Origin: Cladobotryum mycophilum
Taxonomy: Eukaryota > Ascomycota > Sordariomycetes > Hypocreales > Hypocreaceae
Direction of reading: 5' to 3'
NCBI GenBank assembly: GCA_036429605.1
Contig: JAVFKD010000002.1
Location: forward strand, 558,001-622,000
Length of the DNA: 64,000 bases
Shown: positions 21,201 to 34,087 of the stretch, in pieces
Layout: every line of letters starts with the position of its first letter
Position numbering within the stretch: the stretch's first letter is position 1
Notes under the pieces: model-generated
What the model saw: the letters and a program-made list of their open reading frames with translations, nothing else
Databases searched by the model: none
Told to the model about the DNA's origin: nothing
Translations under genes and position numbers: made by a program

Positions 21201-24200
21201 GTACCCCCATCGATGCAGTAACACTAGCAAAAGATATAAGACGGAGTATTCCTGGAAAGGGTCTGCCATATTTTGCCTCACGTTACTATAGTGAGGCTGG
21301 TCGCACCGAGTTTGAGGGACATGATGCCATGGAACTACTGTTTAATTTCACGGGACGCTATCAACAACTAGAAAAAGGCGATTCTCTCTTCAAAAGAGCA
21401 AAGCACGAAGGAGGCGAGTTTGCAGATGTTTTGGAACCAGCAAAGGATACCACTCGCCGGCTTGCCCTGATTGAGATTGAAGCTGGCGTGATGGATGGCC
21501 AGCTTACCATGTCATTCCGCTACCACAAGGACATGCGCTACCAAACACGGTTGAAACAGTGGTTCCAGGACGTTCCTCACACTTTGCAAGCTTTTGCAAA
21601 GATCCTGGTGAGGGAACCTGCAGGATTCACCCAAGTTGATTTCCCCGCTCTTCCGCTGTCTTATCAAGGCCTACAGACTTTAAGAGAGCAACTGCCCTCT
21701 CTAGGCATCCGGGCGGAGTCTGTTGCGGACCTGTTGCCTTGTTCTCCAATGCAAGGAGGCATGCTTCTGAGCATACATACCGGACTGGCATCATATGCTA
21801 ACTATTGGGTCTGGCGCTGTGCTTCCACTAGTAATTCTTTGGTGTCGCCCGGGCAACTTGAAGCTGCATGGAGGGCTGTAGTTGGCCGACATCCCATCTT
21901 GTCCACGGTGTTTACATTACACCCGGGGGATGGTGGTTTCATCCAGGTCACTCTCTCTGAACCCCAAGCTCGCGTATCGCATGTGGCTGCAGCCGAATCT
22001 CAATGCCCAGCTGCAGCTTTGTGCGGCATTGAGAGGCCCGAGTTTGCAGTCAGCGAGCCCCAATACTCATTCACCATATGTCGATCTGAGTCGGGAGACG
22101 TTGCCTGCAGATTGGATATCAACCATACGCTCACAGATGCATCATCTGTTGAAATTTTACTTGATGAAGTAATGCGACATTACAGTGACCGAGACGTCGC
22201 AGAAGTTCCGGCCTTTGGTGAAATGGTGCGGTACATCAATGGTCGCCCAAAAGAGAAGCTTTTGGCTGCCTGGACATCGCTACTTTCTGGCGTCCAGAGT
22301 TGTCTGTTCCCACTCTCATCACGTTCGGAAGCAACTGGCGATCATGGTTGTATTACCCTCCCGCCAAGATTTACGTCTCATATTGCCGACTTTTGTAGAG
22401 ATGCGGCGATTACGCGCTCAGTGTTCCTTCAAGTTGCGTGGGCCATGGTATTGTGCCACTTCACCGGAATGCAAGAGGCCTGCTTTGGGTATGTAGCCTC
22501 TGGCAGAGATGCACCGATTGAGGGAGCCGAAAGGATGGTGGGTCCGTTGGCTAACCTGTTGGTCGCCCGAGTCAATCTTCATGGGACGGTGCAGGAGGTT
22601 CTCACGACAACATCGGAGAAGTCTATAGAGCATTTGGGCATTCAGCATGTTTCCTTGGCTGAAATTCAACATGCTCTTGGGCTCTCTGGCAAGCAATTGT
22701 TTAACACCATTTTGACGATTAGGGAGAAACTCGCTCTTCATGCCATTGGGTCCCAGATAGTATTTCAGGAATTTGCTATTCAAGATCCGCATGAGGTATG
22801 CAATTTTTTTGGTTCTCAATTTTGTGCGAGGATTTGACTAACGAACTACAGTCTGCATTGACCTTGGATGGCCTGTTACATGGCAATGATACCAGGGTTT
22901 CCGTCTTATTCCGCAGTTCTGTCTGTCGCCAAACAGCCCAAGAGGTTTGCTTTACGTTGACACGGGCGATTGAGCATATCATTAACTCCCGGGACCCGTT
23001 GGAGCCTGGAACTACTAAAATGATCTCAGACGCCTCATTCGAGCAAATTGTTGGCGTAAACGAGTCTGCCGCACGTTCATTCTGGGAAGCACAGTTTGAC
23101 GGCCAAGAAGGCACACATTTTCCACCACTACGAGGAGCTACATATAGTCCCCAGGCAGATGGCCAGATAAGGCTGGCTATTCATGACGTTGAATGGAGCT
23201 GTAGCAAGATTGGAACGGCGGCTCTAATCAGGGCGGCATGGTCGGTCGTCTTGGCACAGAGTGCTGGAGCGAATGAAGCACTGTTTGGGACGACGACCGG
23301 ACAGAAGATTCCAAGCGATAATAGCAGACAAGCCCTGATGTTTGGTGAACATGTGGTCCCAATTAGGGTGCAATTGGATTGGAATGGGAGTGCCGGCGAC
23401 CTGCTGAAAAATGTACAAGCACAGGAGGTCGAAATGAAACTCTTTGAGAAGACTGGTCTGCAATGGATTCGCCGCGTGAGCAACGAAGCCGCCATGGCCT
23501 GCGACTTTCAAACGCTCATTATGAATGGAGACGGTGGCGCGGCAGATGAGCCTGCTGATCCGAGGGTGTATCCATACTCCTTGGTTGTCCAGTATTGGCT
23601 TGAAGTGGATCACGTTCAGTTACGTATTAGCTTTGATTTAAAGGTGATTACTGAGGCACGAATTAGGCGCCTTGCTCATCGATTTGATCATATTCTGCAT
23701 CAGTTATGTGACACCAAGAATGGCGCAACAGACCTGTACAAGCTGGCAAGCATTAGCCAGCGAGATCTAGGTGAGATCTGGAGCTGGAACACGGTCGTCC
23801 CCGAGCCCATTGAAGCTTGTGTACATGAATCAATTATCGCACAAGCACGACAAACGCCCGAGGCACCGGCTGTCTGCGCCTGGGACGGTGACCTTTCGTA
23901 TGGACAGCTTGATGCTCTATCTACAAAACTAGCTTACGTCCTAGGTCACAAAGGTGTTGGAAGGGATGTCATCGTACCATTGTGCTTTGAAAAGTCCATG
24001 TGGTTGCCGGTGGCAGCATTGGCTGTCATGAAAGCAGGAGGTGCTTCAGTACTCATGGATCCAGCACTGCCCGAGACACGATTGCAAACAATTACATCAC
24101 AAGTGGGAGCAACGCTCATCATATCATCAGTCGCGGCAGAAGAGCTTGTACGCCGATTAGGGCCATCTGATGTTATGGTTATTGATCAACATCATCTTGC

Positions 24201-27200
24201 AAATGTCGACGACGATGTGCCCCTAGACATTGAGCTTCCAGTAGTTGATCCATCCGACTTGCTTTATGTTGTCTTTACATCTGGAAGTAGCGGTTTGCCC
24301 AAAGGCGTACGAATCGCCCATGTCAACTTGAGCAGCGCGCTCTTCTACCAGAAGCGACACTTTGCCGTCACGAACAAGTCTCGGGTTCTGGATTTTGCAT
24401 CCTATGCTTTTGATATGGCTTGGTTCAACTTGCTGAGTACGTTGACATCAGGCGGCTGTTTATGCATCCCATCTACACATGAACGTCAGAACGATCTTGC
24501 TGGATGCCTTGGAAAGTACAAGATCAACTACACACAGTTCACGCCATCGGTCGCCCGTTTTATTGGACGGGACCAACTGTCAAAGCTGACTACCCTGGTA
24601 CTTGCCGGTGAATCAGCGCTGCCCGATGATGCGTCTCTGGCGGGCCAGGTTATCAATGGCTATGGCCCTGCAGAATGCACTCCAATTAGTACCGTTGCTA
24701 CTCTGTATCCTCATGCAACTGAGGCGACAATCGGTAAAGGCAGCGGAGTGTGTACATGGGTGGTTGATACGGAAAACCAAGAATTACTAGCCCCAATCGG
24801 GGCCATTGGAGAGCTATGGATTGAAGGACCCCTTGTCGGTGGTGGATATCTCCATGATTCTGAGAGAACAAAGGCGTCGTTCGTACAGGACCCGTCCTGG
24901 CTATTGCGCAGTAGCTCTGGCAAGAATGGTCGACACGGTCGCTTGTATCGTACGGGAGACCTGGTTAAGTACAGCGAAGACGGGACACTTGTTTTCATGG
25001 GTCGGAAGGATACCCAAGTGAAGATTAGAGGCCAACGAGTTGAACTCGGCGAAATAGAGCACCACGTGCGAAAGAGCTTGGAGAAAAGAGGAGGGATTCC
25101 GAAAATGCAGCTTGTTGCAGAGACGATTCAACCACAAGATACTGCAAACGCCATTCTGGTGATTTTTGTTAGTATCGATGATGGAAATATGACGGAGGAT
25201 GAACATGGGGATGCAGTTGGGCGAATGACAGATGGATTGACGGATGAGTTGAGCCAGACACTGCCAGCTTACATGGTACCCACAGCTTTTATTCCCACGC
25301 AAACAATCCCAATGACGGCCACGGGCAAGATGGATCGTCTACGTCTTCGGAGAACTGTTGCGCCCTTGTGGCTTAAGCATCGCAATGAGACCACGGCAGA
25401 AGAAAATGTGCCTATCATACCTTCAAATGAAACAGAAAGGGTTCTTCAGCAAGTATGGATGACGGTGCTCAACCTGAAGGCTCCCAATGTTCCTCTGAAC
25501 AAGCCATTCACTAGGCTGGGTGGAGATTCCATCACGGCTATGCAGGTGGTATCGCAATGTCGCAATCACAAGATTTCTATCACCGTCAGCGACGTCCTCC
25601 AAGCAAGTTCAATCACCAATCTATCCTCTCATTGCAAAGTGAGCTCGGAAGGGGTCGGCTCTCGTGGCGGCCATGGGATGGCAGAGGATGACGAATTAGC
25701 ACCCTTTGGTCTGTCCCCTGTGCAGCAGATGTTCTTTGACATGTATCCAAACGGTTTAAATCATTTCAACCAGAGCTTCGTGCTGGAACTGTCCAAGGCT
25801 ATCTCGGTAAAAGCATTAGAGAGCGCCCTGGAAGTCGTTGTAGCTCACCATCCAATGCTTCGGGCCCGTTTCTATCAAGATGAGAATAGGATGTGGAAAC
25901 AGAAGGCGGTACCTGTATCCGACACGAATGCGTTTGAGTTTTCTGAACGCTTTGTAGCATCTCCAGTCGAGGTTGGTGATCTTGCACAGTCTCGTCAGCG
26001 TCGATTAAATATCCGCCATGGCCCCGTCTTCGCCTGCGACTTATTCAACGTTCAGGGCCACGACCAAATCGTAGTTTTTACTGCACACCACTTGGTTATC
26101 GATCTTGTGTCTTGGCGCATCATTTGGGGTGAGCTTGAGGAGCAGATAGTGTCTGGAGACATTCATTTTGAACCAGCATTGTCCTTCCAGACCTGGACCC
26201 GACTGCAGAGCGACGTCGGCAGTCATCTATTACCCAATGCGGTTCTCCCATATGTTATACCGGATGCAGATCTTGGATTCTGGGGGATATCTATGTCGGA
26301 TAATACCTCCCTAAATGCGGAGAACTTTACTGAGACGCTTGATACACATACTAGCAGCTTAATTCTTGGACCGGGTAACGATAACCTACGTACCGAGACA
26401 CTAGACATTCTACTGGGTGCTCTTTTTCATTCGTTTTCTCGAGCTTTCCCCGATAGAACTACTCCTGCCGTGTTTCTTGAGGGTCATGGGAGGGAATAGC
26501 TTGATGACACCATGCCTCTCGATATCTCAGGAACGGTTGGCTGGTTTACAACTCTTCATCCCATCGGCGTTCCAATCACGTCCACAAATGACATTGTCGA
26601 CGCAGTGAGGTTGGCCAAGGATACAAGACGCAAGGTCCCAGCTAAAGGCCAACCATACTTTTCATGCCGCTATCACAACAATGATGGGCGGCAGCGTTTC
26701 AAGGGCCATGAGACAATGGAGTTGCTGTTTAATTACATGGGGAGATACCAACAATTGGAAAGCTCGAAGGCTCTATTCAGAAAGGCCAAAGCCGACATCT
26801 TTGGCGATGAGCACGAACTCATGGAGGTTTCCGAGTCTGCGCGCAGACTTGCCCTAATTGAGGTCAACGTCGGAGTGGAAAACGGCCAGGTCATCGTGCT
26901 CTTTTCCATCAACAGAGAGGTGAAGCATTACTCGCGCTTGAAGCAATGGGCCAGGGACTTTGCAAAGGCTCTTGAGTCTGCGGCGCAGGAGCTCACCCGA
27001 ATACCAGCAAGCTTTACTCTAGCTGATTTCCCTCTGCTCTCATTGTCATACAGCGGTTTGGATAAGCTTCTGAATCATCAGCTTCCCCGTTTGGGCGTTG
27101 ACCCCAGAGATGTGCGAGACATGTATCCATGCACGCCAACACAAGAAATGGCTTTGATGAGCTCACATTCCAGCAGCACGGCGTCATATTCGTTGATCTG

Positions 27201-28465
27201 GCAGGTGGAGTCGTCAAATCCGAATGTCAAAGTATCTCCTGCGCGACTCGAAGCGGCTTGGAGAGAATTGGTTAAAAGACATACAATTATGGCTACCGTT
27301 TTCACCTCTCATCCTGATGGCGGTAGTCATGTGCAGATTGTACTTTCTGAATGGAGCTCAAAGGCCCGGGTGAAGCAGCAAACCGGCACAGGAAATGCTG
27401 CTGCGGATCTTTGCAAGCTGGAACCGTCAGCATTCGCAGCAAACGAACCGCATCATGCATTCACAACGGGCCAATCTAAAGCTGGCGAGGTCGCTTGTAG
27501 ATTAGATACCAATGGAGCAGTCATCGACCAAAGGTCCGTTTCGTTACTTCTCGCTGAGCTTGTTGCACTGTATCAGGGTGTACGGCTTGAGCCAGCTCAG
27601 GCATTTAGCGAATTAGTTCGGTATATCAAAGCTACTCAGGACGAGGTCTCAGCCTACTGGACGCATTTTTTGGACGGGATAGAACCTTGTATTTTCCCCA
27701 TCATCAAAAGTATACAGTCCGAGGAATTGGTCGACGGTTACAGCTTCGTCTCGCCCCCGGTGAAGTCAATCGAGATAATGAAGTATTGCAGGAAAATGGG
27801 TATTCCACGCTCAGTCTTTCTTCAGGTTGCGTGGTCACTTGTTTTGGGCCACTTCGCCGGGATGACGGAGGTCTGTTTTGGACTGGAAGTAGCTGGAAGA
27901 GATATCCCGATTGACGGGATTGATGGAATGGTCGGACCACTAACCAACTTCCTGGTTTGTCGCATGAACTTGCAATCTTCAATGTGCAGCATTCTAGAAT
28001 CAGCTTCTCAACAAGCGATTGAGCAGCAGTCTATGCAACATGTGTCGCTCAAGAAGATACTGCAATCCTCCAGCCAAGTCAGGGCATTGTTCAATACATC
28101 CATGTCGTTCCAGGATACAGACAGAGTCCAGGACAACTCTGAAGCTGCTATGTCATTCAAGGCGTATTATGTTGAGGAAACTACAAAGGTGGGGGCATTA
28201 ACTGTTTCGATCACCGAAGCACAGGTTTTTTGCTAACACGCATCAGTTTGACTTGACCATCAAAGTCAATACGAAAGGAGCTGACTTGAGGGTTGAAGTC
28301 GGATTCAGAAAGTCTAGGATCAGTCAAAAGATGGTTGACGAGACATGCGCTGCCCTCGTAAGTGCGATGGACTACCTTTTACTCTTGGACGGTGATCAAA
28401 AAATATTGGAATGTGTTGGCGATTCCTTTCACAAGCACCTTGGCGTGGGCACTGTTACAAGTTGA
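18266..28465 (+). CDS. two-module NRPS, A-T-E-C-A-T-E-C, with in-frame stop
   Basis: Exons 18266-22795, 22852-28188 and 28247-28465; about 3,360 codons. Module 1: A domain with YTSGSTGRPKG, NGYGPAECTP and YRTGDLV; T domain LGGDSITAMQ at about 622; E domain with HHLVIDLVSW at about 811 and EGHGRE at about 944; C domain with NHTLTDA at about 1285. Module 2 repeats this order: A from about 1817, T about 2399, E about 2589, C from about 2933. Two E domains predict two D-residues, and a final C domain is usual for fungal cyclising release, so a small cyclic peptide is the natural guess. A TAG at 26497-26499 interrupts E2 directly after EGHGRE, where module 1 has Lys. The last C domain has Gly in place of the catalytic His. 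No starter C domain and no tailoring genes are next to it. The substrates are not assigned. Confidence 0.88.
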
Positions 28466-28828
28466 AGGCGCTTGCTGTGCCGCGGGAGATGGCTTCTAAC
28501 CTACAAGCCGAGGTTGAGACATTGTACGAAGAGATGCAGAGATTGAGCCAAGACAAGGATCGTCTAGACACTTCGCTGCAGGTATTGTTTGTCTAAATAG
28601 GCCTCGCGTGCTCTGCTTCCAACATTGTTCGTCGAGCAGCGTCTTGCTTCGGCCGCATGATGCCGAGTCCAATCCTTTTTGTTTCATTTTAATAATCTTC
28701 ACTTACTTAAAATGGCTAATACAGATGACCCTTTGTCAAACGAGCATCTTCACCCTCAACGTCTTCTATTCTTCTAGAGAGCCATCCGACAGCCATGTTT
28801 TCCATCCGATCCCTTTCTACGTCCCAAC
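28466..28828. other. intergenic, no gene seen
   Basis: Space between the convergent 3' ends of the NRPS and the AAA ATPase gene. Confidence 0.6.
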
Positions 28829-31494
28829 TCAATTCAATCTTAGCTTCCCAGAAACCAACCCTCGGAGCTCCTCAATGGTCGATTCAACCTGCCTCTTCTT
28901 TTCGCTCTTGTGTAGGGCCGTCTCATATGCAATAGGCTGACAATCATCGGCCAGCTCAGTCTCAAGCAGGGTGAGAACATGCTGCACCCCTAGTGGCTCA
29001 CCCTCTGCGTGAGCGAAGGCGACGGACGTGCGTAGAATGTTTTTGATCGCTCGGCCCTGTTAATTTCATGTTAGTTAGATGGGCCCAGTGCTTATTTTCG
29101 GTACGATGTGGTATGGAGAGCCAAATACGTACATTCAGTTTCAATTTGGCCAGTACTGCATAAACCTCCGGCGTCCAAGTGCTGTCCACCTCTACCATGT
29201 TTCCATTGACTAGGTTCTCCCAAATTGCAGACTGCGAATCTTCTGACAAAGCAGGGTACGATATCGTAACGTGGATTCGACTCTTGAAAGCGTCATCAAA
29301 GTCTTGCTTCCGATTCGTCGTCAGAAAGAGAACACCTTGAAAGTATTCCAGTTTCCTCAGGAAGACTGTTATTGATCGTGTTAGTCTCATCTAGTGGCAT
29401 TTGGTTCCGCAAGATGGTCTGGCTTACCTGCTACAACTGCATTTCTGTCCATTTCCGCAGATTTACGTTTGCAGAGGAGTACATCTGCCTCATCGAGTAG
29501 GGTAACCGCGTTCCATCGTTTTGTAAGATCAAAGATGTCATCAAGACCCGATTCCACATCTGAAACACTTGTGCCAAGTTCTGCACCGGTTATTGAATAC
29601 AATGGCCGTTCCAGATAATCCGCGACACTCTCTGCCAACCATGTTAGCATGCTAGAACTAACTTGGCGCGGGGGCACTCACCAGCAGTCAGGGTTTTCCC
29701 TAGACCAGGTTGTCTATAAGTAGCATTATGTTAGCTTCGGCTTCTTTGGAGACACAGCTCTTTACCAGTGTGCAAACTTACCCATGCAGCAAAAATACCA
29801 ATCCTTGACCCTTCCCGGTTATGACATCGTCGAAGCGAAAAGACGCAGCCTGATGCCCCTTGACCAGAGACTGAACAAGCTTCTTTGTCACACTCTCGAG
29901 CCTTAGAAACTCAAAAGCTGCCGAGTCCCACTTCACTCTCTGAAGTTGATCGATGAGGAGCCAGCGCCATTTCTTCATTCGCAGACAGAATGCGGGCACC
30001 AGAGCCGGACAGAGGAGGTCGGCATCGGCTGTTGAAATGTGGAATGTGTTTGAGACTGTTTCTGAGAGCTGAGCGAGATCCTGGAGATCAGGCTTAAAAG
30101 AAACAACCGATTTTCTGTTTTCATCAGGGGGTGGTTTTCCCTTCCTATACCGCCATTTATCCTCATCGTTGTCTCCATCCTCATCCTCAGTACAGGGTTC
30201 TACTGAGCCGCCAGACTTGGAATAGAAGCCCCTTGCCATCATTTGCTGCTCAGTTAGTTGCGATTCTACATGAAAACATTCGAGCTTTTTGTTATGGTAT
30301 GTTTTCTTTGCCGCTGTCTGATAATCGACAATGACCCGCTCATTAATCTGGGTGTATCAGTCGAAGAATTTGATAATGGATATAAGTATAGTGGGATGGA
30401 ATGGTAAGAGGTGAAACATACTTGCTGGGTGCCGAATAATGGATCGCGGCCAGCCTCAAATTCACTTTGGTCTTCTTTCCAGACCGTACCGTTATAATTT
30501 CGTGACCCAAATGATGACATGTCTATCTCCAACAGTTCTCGCAGTCTCATTGACCTTTTCACAAACGTTCCCTTTATAATGTCCCAGTTATCGCAGTGTG
30601 TTATCGGAATCAGTGGCAGGTCAGTGATTTTCCATACCTGCGTCCGCACGAACGGAATCTTGATAGTCTGCAACACTAGCCTTGGTGATTCTCCATCGAA
30701 GCCTTGGTGATTCTCCATCGAAGCCTATCCGCCATCCATGTACTACCCAAAAGCATTCATCATTGCAGCCGATTCTCATACAGACCCTGTGCAGAATCCA
30801 GCACTCTTGGATTGGCCCGGAGTTGAGTATTGCAAGGCTATTGGGCCGGTAGATTGTCCAAAGAATGTCGAGGAGAACCCGACCCTGTTTTGAGTACTTG
30901 GCGTGATCTTGGAAGATGCTCACAACAAGACGATCGTTCTTAATAAATTCATATAACACTTGCGCATCGCGCTGAAGACGCTTGTCCTGCTTGGTATCCT
31001 TGGCCAAGGCTTCAATCTCTTCTCGATAAAAGAAGAGTACCATGAATGGACTCGGTAACTTGATTGGGTACGCCTCAAGGGCTGTGCCCATGTAGGAATC
31101 AGGAATAACCTTTCTCAGGGCGTTGCACAGGACCTCCGACTGGATCTCCAGCTCAGTTTTGCTCATGACTGGGCCTTGAGCCTCCTTGTGCCAGGTGCGA
31201 CGGAGAACAATGGCATAATCTTCGTAAGTAGGTATTTCTTTTTGGCTTTTTACCTGCATAGTCTCAAACTCTTCGGTCGGGATAATCTCTACTTTACAGC
31301 TATCCCATCGCTCGGGATGATACTCGACGATATCAATGAAGCCTTTGCATGATTTAACGTCAGGAGGGTCCTCGGGTACTGGATCTAGGCATGTGCTTGC
31401 CCCATCAACTGGGGCCTTGGTCTTGACAGTAGAGTTAGTAACGGAGCTCACAGTATTTATCAGAAAATTATCTCACCTTCTTGCGTCTGGCCAT
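28829..31494 (-). pseudogene. AAA ATPase, broken by 22-bp duplication
   Basis: Seven exons on the minus strand: 31494-31477, 31421-30422, 30347-29782, 29713-29682, 29631-29428, 29365-29133 and 29056-28829. All junctions are GT-AG with matching phases. Apart from the duplication, the product would be about 752 residues. It belongs to a fungal AAA family with a long N-terminal region (DUF7025-like) and one C-terminal ATPase core: Walker A GQPGLGKT, Walker B TLLDEADVLL, sensor motif LFLTTNR and an Arg-rich end (FKSRIHV). The role is unknown; relatives are annotated only as AAA ATPases. A perfect 22-bp tandem repeat at 30678-30721 shifts the frame in exon 2, and the product would stop about 30 codons later, before the ATPase core. 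Everything downstream is otherwise intact, so the lesion looks young. Confidence 0.8.
30678..30721. repeat. perfect 22-bp tandem duplication
   Basis: The 22-bp unit 30678-30699 is repeated exactly at 30700-30721. As 22 is not a multiple of three, it shifts the frame of the AAA ATPase. The same peptide stretch (GFDGESPRL) is read on both sides, in two different frames. Confidence 0.95.
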
Positions 31495-33505
31495 GGTGTC
31501 GCATGAAACAATATATCTTTGATGTGAGTGGAAGATGTGATTGTTGTTTCGATTGATGGAGGGGATATCAAGCCCCTTAAATAAGTACAAATATCCTAGA
31601 TGAACTAGTATATCTGGCTTTGAACAGATTGAATCCATCATAGCATCGGCGAGTTTGTCATTTGGGAGGTAGGGAGAGTTTTAGGTTTCGGCATCTATGA
31701 CTACTTACCGACTTGAGTTTGACGTTAGGCGTCAATTCGAAGCGTTTGGAACTACAACGACCATAGCTAGAAGTTTCTCGCAACTTCGAATCTTAAACAT
31801 TTCATTATCGACTCGAGCCGATAGTATCCATAGTTCATAGCTTACGTAGCTATTTTGCGTAGTATCCGAACAGAAGCGCTTAACGCAAAATAAAGCAAGA
31901 CTTGCCGATGGCGACACCATTACATAGTGAAACTATTTGGCAGAACCACCGGAAAAGTTTTGATGCCTTTTTTATCTCGCAAGGAAAAGCTTGATGTGTC
32001 GTGGCATCTTCTCAAGCTCTGGTCGGTAAAGACCGTTTGACACACTCCACTTACGATTTTTGATGATGCGAAGATTGTAGGCGGCATGGCCTCACATGGA
32101 AGTTTCGAGCATTATTCAAGGGCAAGGATATGGGAACATTTGGCTCATGTAGGATTTAGTGGGCAAAAGAGATGATTGGATTATATTGTCAACCACTTGA
32201 GTAGACCAGCCTCCCCGTAGACAGTGACTATCTTCCGTGTACTATCTATTAAAGCAATTAGAACCCCATAGATCCTACAAAGATCTTCGTCGTATTCATT
32301 GCAAAGACTTCTATCCTAGGTTATTGCACACGGAAAATCTGGTCGCTGCGGCTGCCCCTTCACATTCTCTACCTCTCGTCACAGAGCAAGTCACAGCGAT
32401 TTTTTCGTCTCTCTTACAATTCTACTTCTCTGATTCATTGCCCTAACCCTTGACATAGGTACAGTTCTGTCCTGCAGAGCACCGACCTATTTTCCAAATG
32501 TGGACAGACCACACAACTTTCATACATCAGGGCGTGCTTCAATAAGTTGTCCCGGATTGCGCTTTGTGTTGTGTCAACAAGGGCTCGCTTCTAGTTGCTT
32601 CCATGGTACCTACGCAGGAAAAGGAATGACCAACACGGATTCCGGTACCAGCTGCTACATTCTTTGTTTGTACGGGGGTTTCAAGCTTTGTCAAGTAGGT
32701 CATTAAGCTGAAAACAGTTTCTAGATCTTAGCGATGGCTCAATGTGAACAAAGAAGTCACTCTCCCTCCTGACTCCGGTGTATAAGACTAATGCCAAAGC
32801 AAGCAATCAATGCCTTTCACGTCATTTCAGAAGTCTATCGGCTACCTGAAAGACGTTTGTGCGACAATGTTAACCCCATACCAATAGAACGGATCACCAC
32901 TTGACCCGTGAGCATTCCGGGCTTCCAAACAAATGGCTAGAGAGAAATGTCACTAGATACCGTAATGGCCCCGATTAAACGCTAAGGGACTAGACTTCGT
33001 ATCTAAAACATATGATTCGTTTATATCCTTCCGTCTTGATTTATACATACACGATCGCGGACCTACTGCTGGAATTCACTTTACTCAACAGATCGCTGTC
33101 TTGTCCGTGCCCCCGTTGCCAACATAGCAAACCGTCCTTTTTTTGTTTCTAACGACTTTGGAGACCCTCGACTGACTTTCTTTGAAGTCAAAGGTGCGTT
33201 ACATCAATATACGCAGGCAACCGCTTAATATAAATACCACTCCTTCAATCCTGTTCTTGCCTCCAAGATCTTCTTACATCCATAGCATACAATCTTATCA
33301 ACCTACATCCCAAGCGTCTCTACTTTTGTTTTCAACAGCTTTCTCGTGTTCATAAAATGTCTCAAGTAGAATCCCCTCCAATTGCCACCCACCAAGCTAC
33401 CGACATTTCCCTACAACACGCTGACAACCACAAGTTGGGCCTACAGTAAGCCAGTTGGTCGACCAGGGTCGAGGGATCCTTGACCGATCTTACGACATAT
33501 GCCCC
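31495..33505. other. 2-kb intergenic region, no gene seen
   Basis: Only spurious ORFs. The last part (33357-33445) may be a short first exon of the next gene (ATG at 33357, 30 codons before a stop), but I found no convincing acceptor. Confidence 0.5.
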
Positions 33506-34087
33506 ATGGATACAATTGAGCATCTAGGAAAGAACTCGGTGGCTGCTTCCAACACAAGCGCTGACGAAATCGGCCATCATGCACTCAATCTTAGTACGAC
33601 TGCTGGCGATCCGGCGCGGAAGAGCAAGGTTCTTACTGAGAAGGGAAATTCCGGTACTCGAGGAGAGAATCAGAAGTCGGAGAATGATGAATCCGATGAT
33701 GAGAAATACGTTGAACACAAGGATGGATGCAGCCACTGTGAGGGAATGACCAACATTGCAAAGGACCTGGAGCGGTTGTCATTGGCACTCAAGAGTTTTT
33801 CTACAAAGCAGGATGCGATACAACAGCAGTGGCAGCGAGAGAGGGCTGAATTAATGGAAGTGGTCAAGACTGCAAAGTGCCTGAACGATGACGTGATTAG
33901 GGAACAAATCCAACGACTATCTCCCGAGATATCTAACAGGGAGTTCCTCGTCGCAATCTGCAAACGTATTGACGCAATCGCAAGAATGGCGCGCCATACC
34001 ATACGTATGCATAGCGGCAACCAATTTCCCATGGATGGTGAAGCAGAGTTGGGCTTGTGGCGGGCTTGCGTTGGGGGCGTGGAGTAG
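33506..34087 (+). CDS. hypothetical coiled-coil protein
   Basis: The open frame gives 193 residues from the ATG at 33506. It is polar and charged at the N-terminus (KSENDESDDEKYVEHKDG), followed by a heptad-like helical part (LERLSLALKSFSTKQDAIQQQ, then ERAELMEVVKTAK) that probably forms a coiled coil. No domain is recognised. The start is uncertain: the frame is open upstream to 33455, and a short upstream exon beginning with the ATG at 33357 could be joined by an intron ending at an AG near 33558. Such genes are common, poorly conserved predictions in this fungal group. Confidence 0.5.
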   Translation: MDTIEHLGKNSVAASNTSADEIGHHALNLSTTAGDPARKSKVLTEKGNSGTRGENQKSENDESDDEKYVEHKDGCSHCEGMTNIAKDLERLSLALKSFSTKQDAIQQQWQRERAELMEVVKTAKCLNDDVIREQIQRLSPEISNREFLVAICKRIDAIARMARHTIRMHSGNQFPMDGEAELGLWRACVGGVE

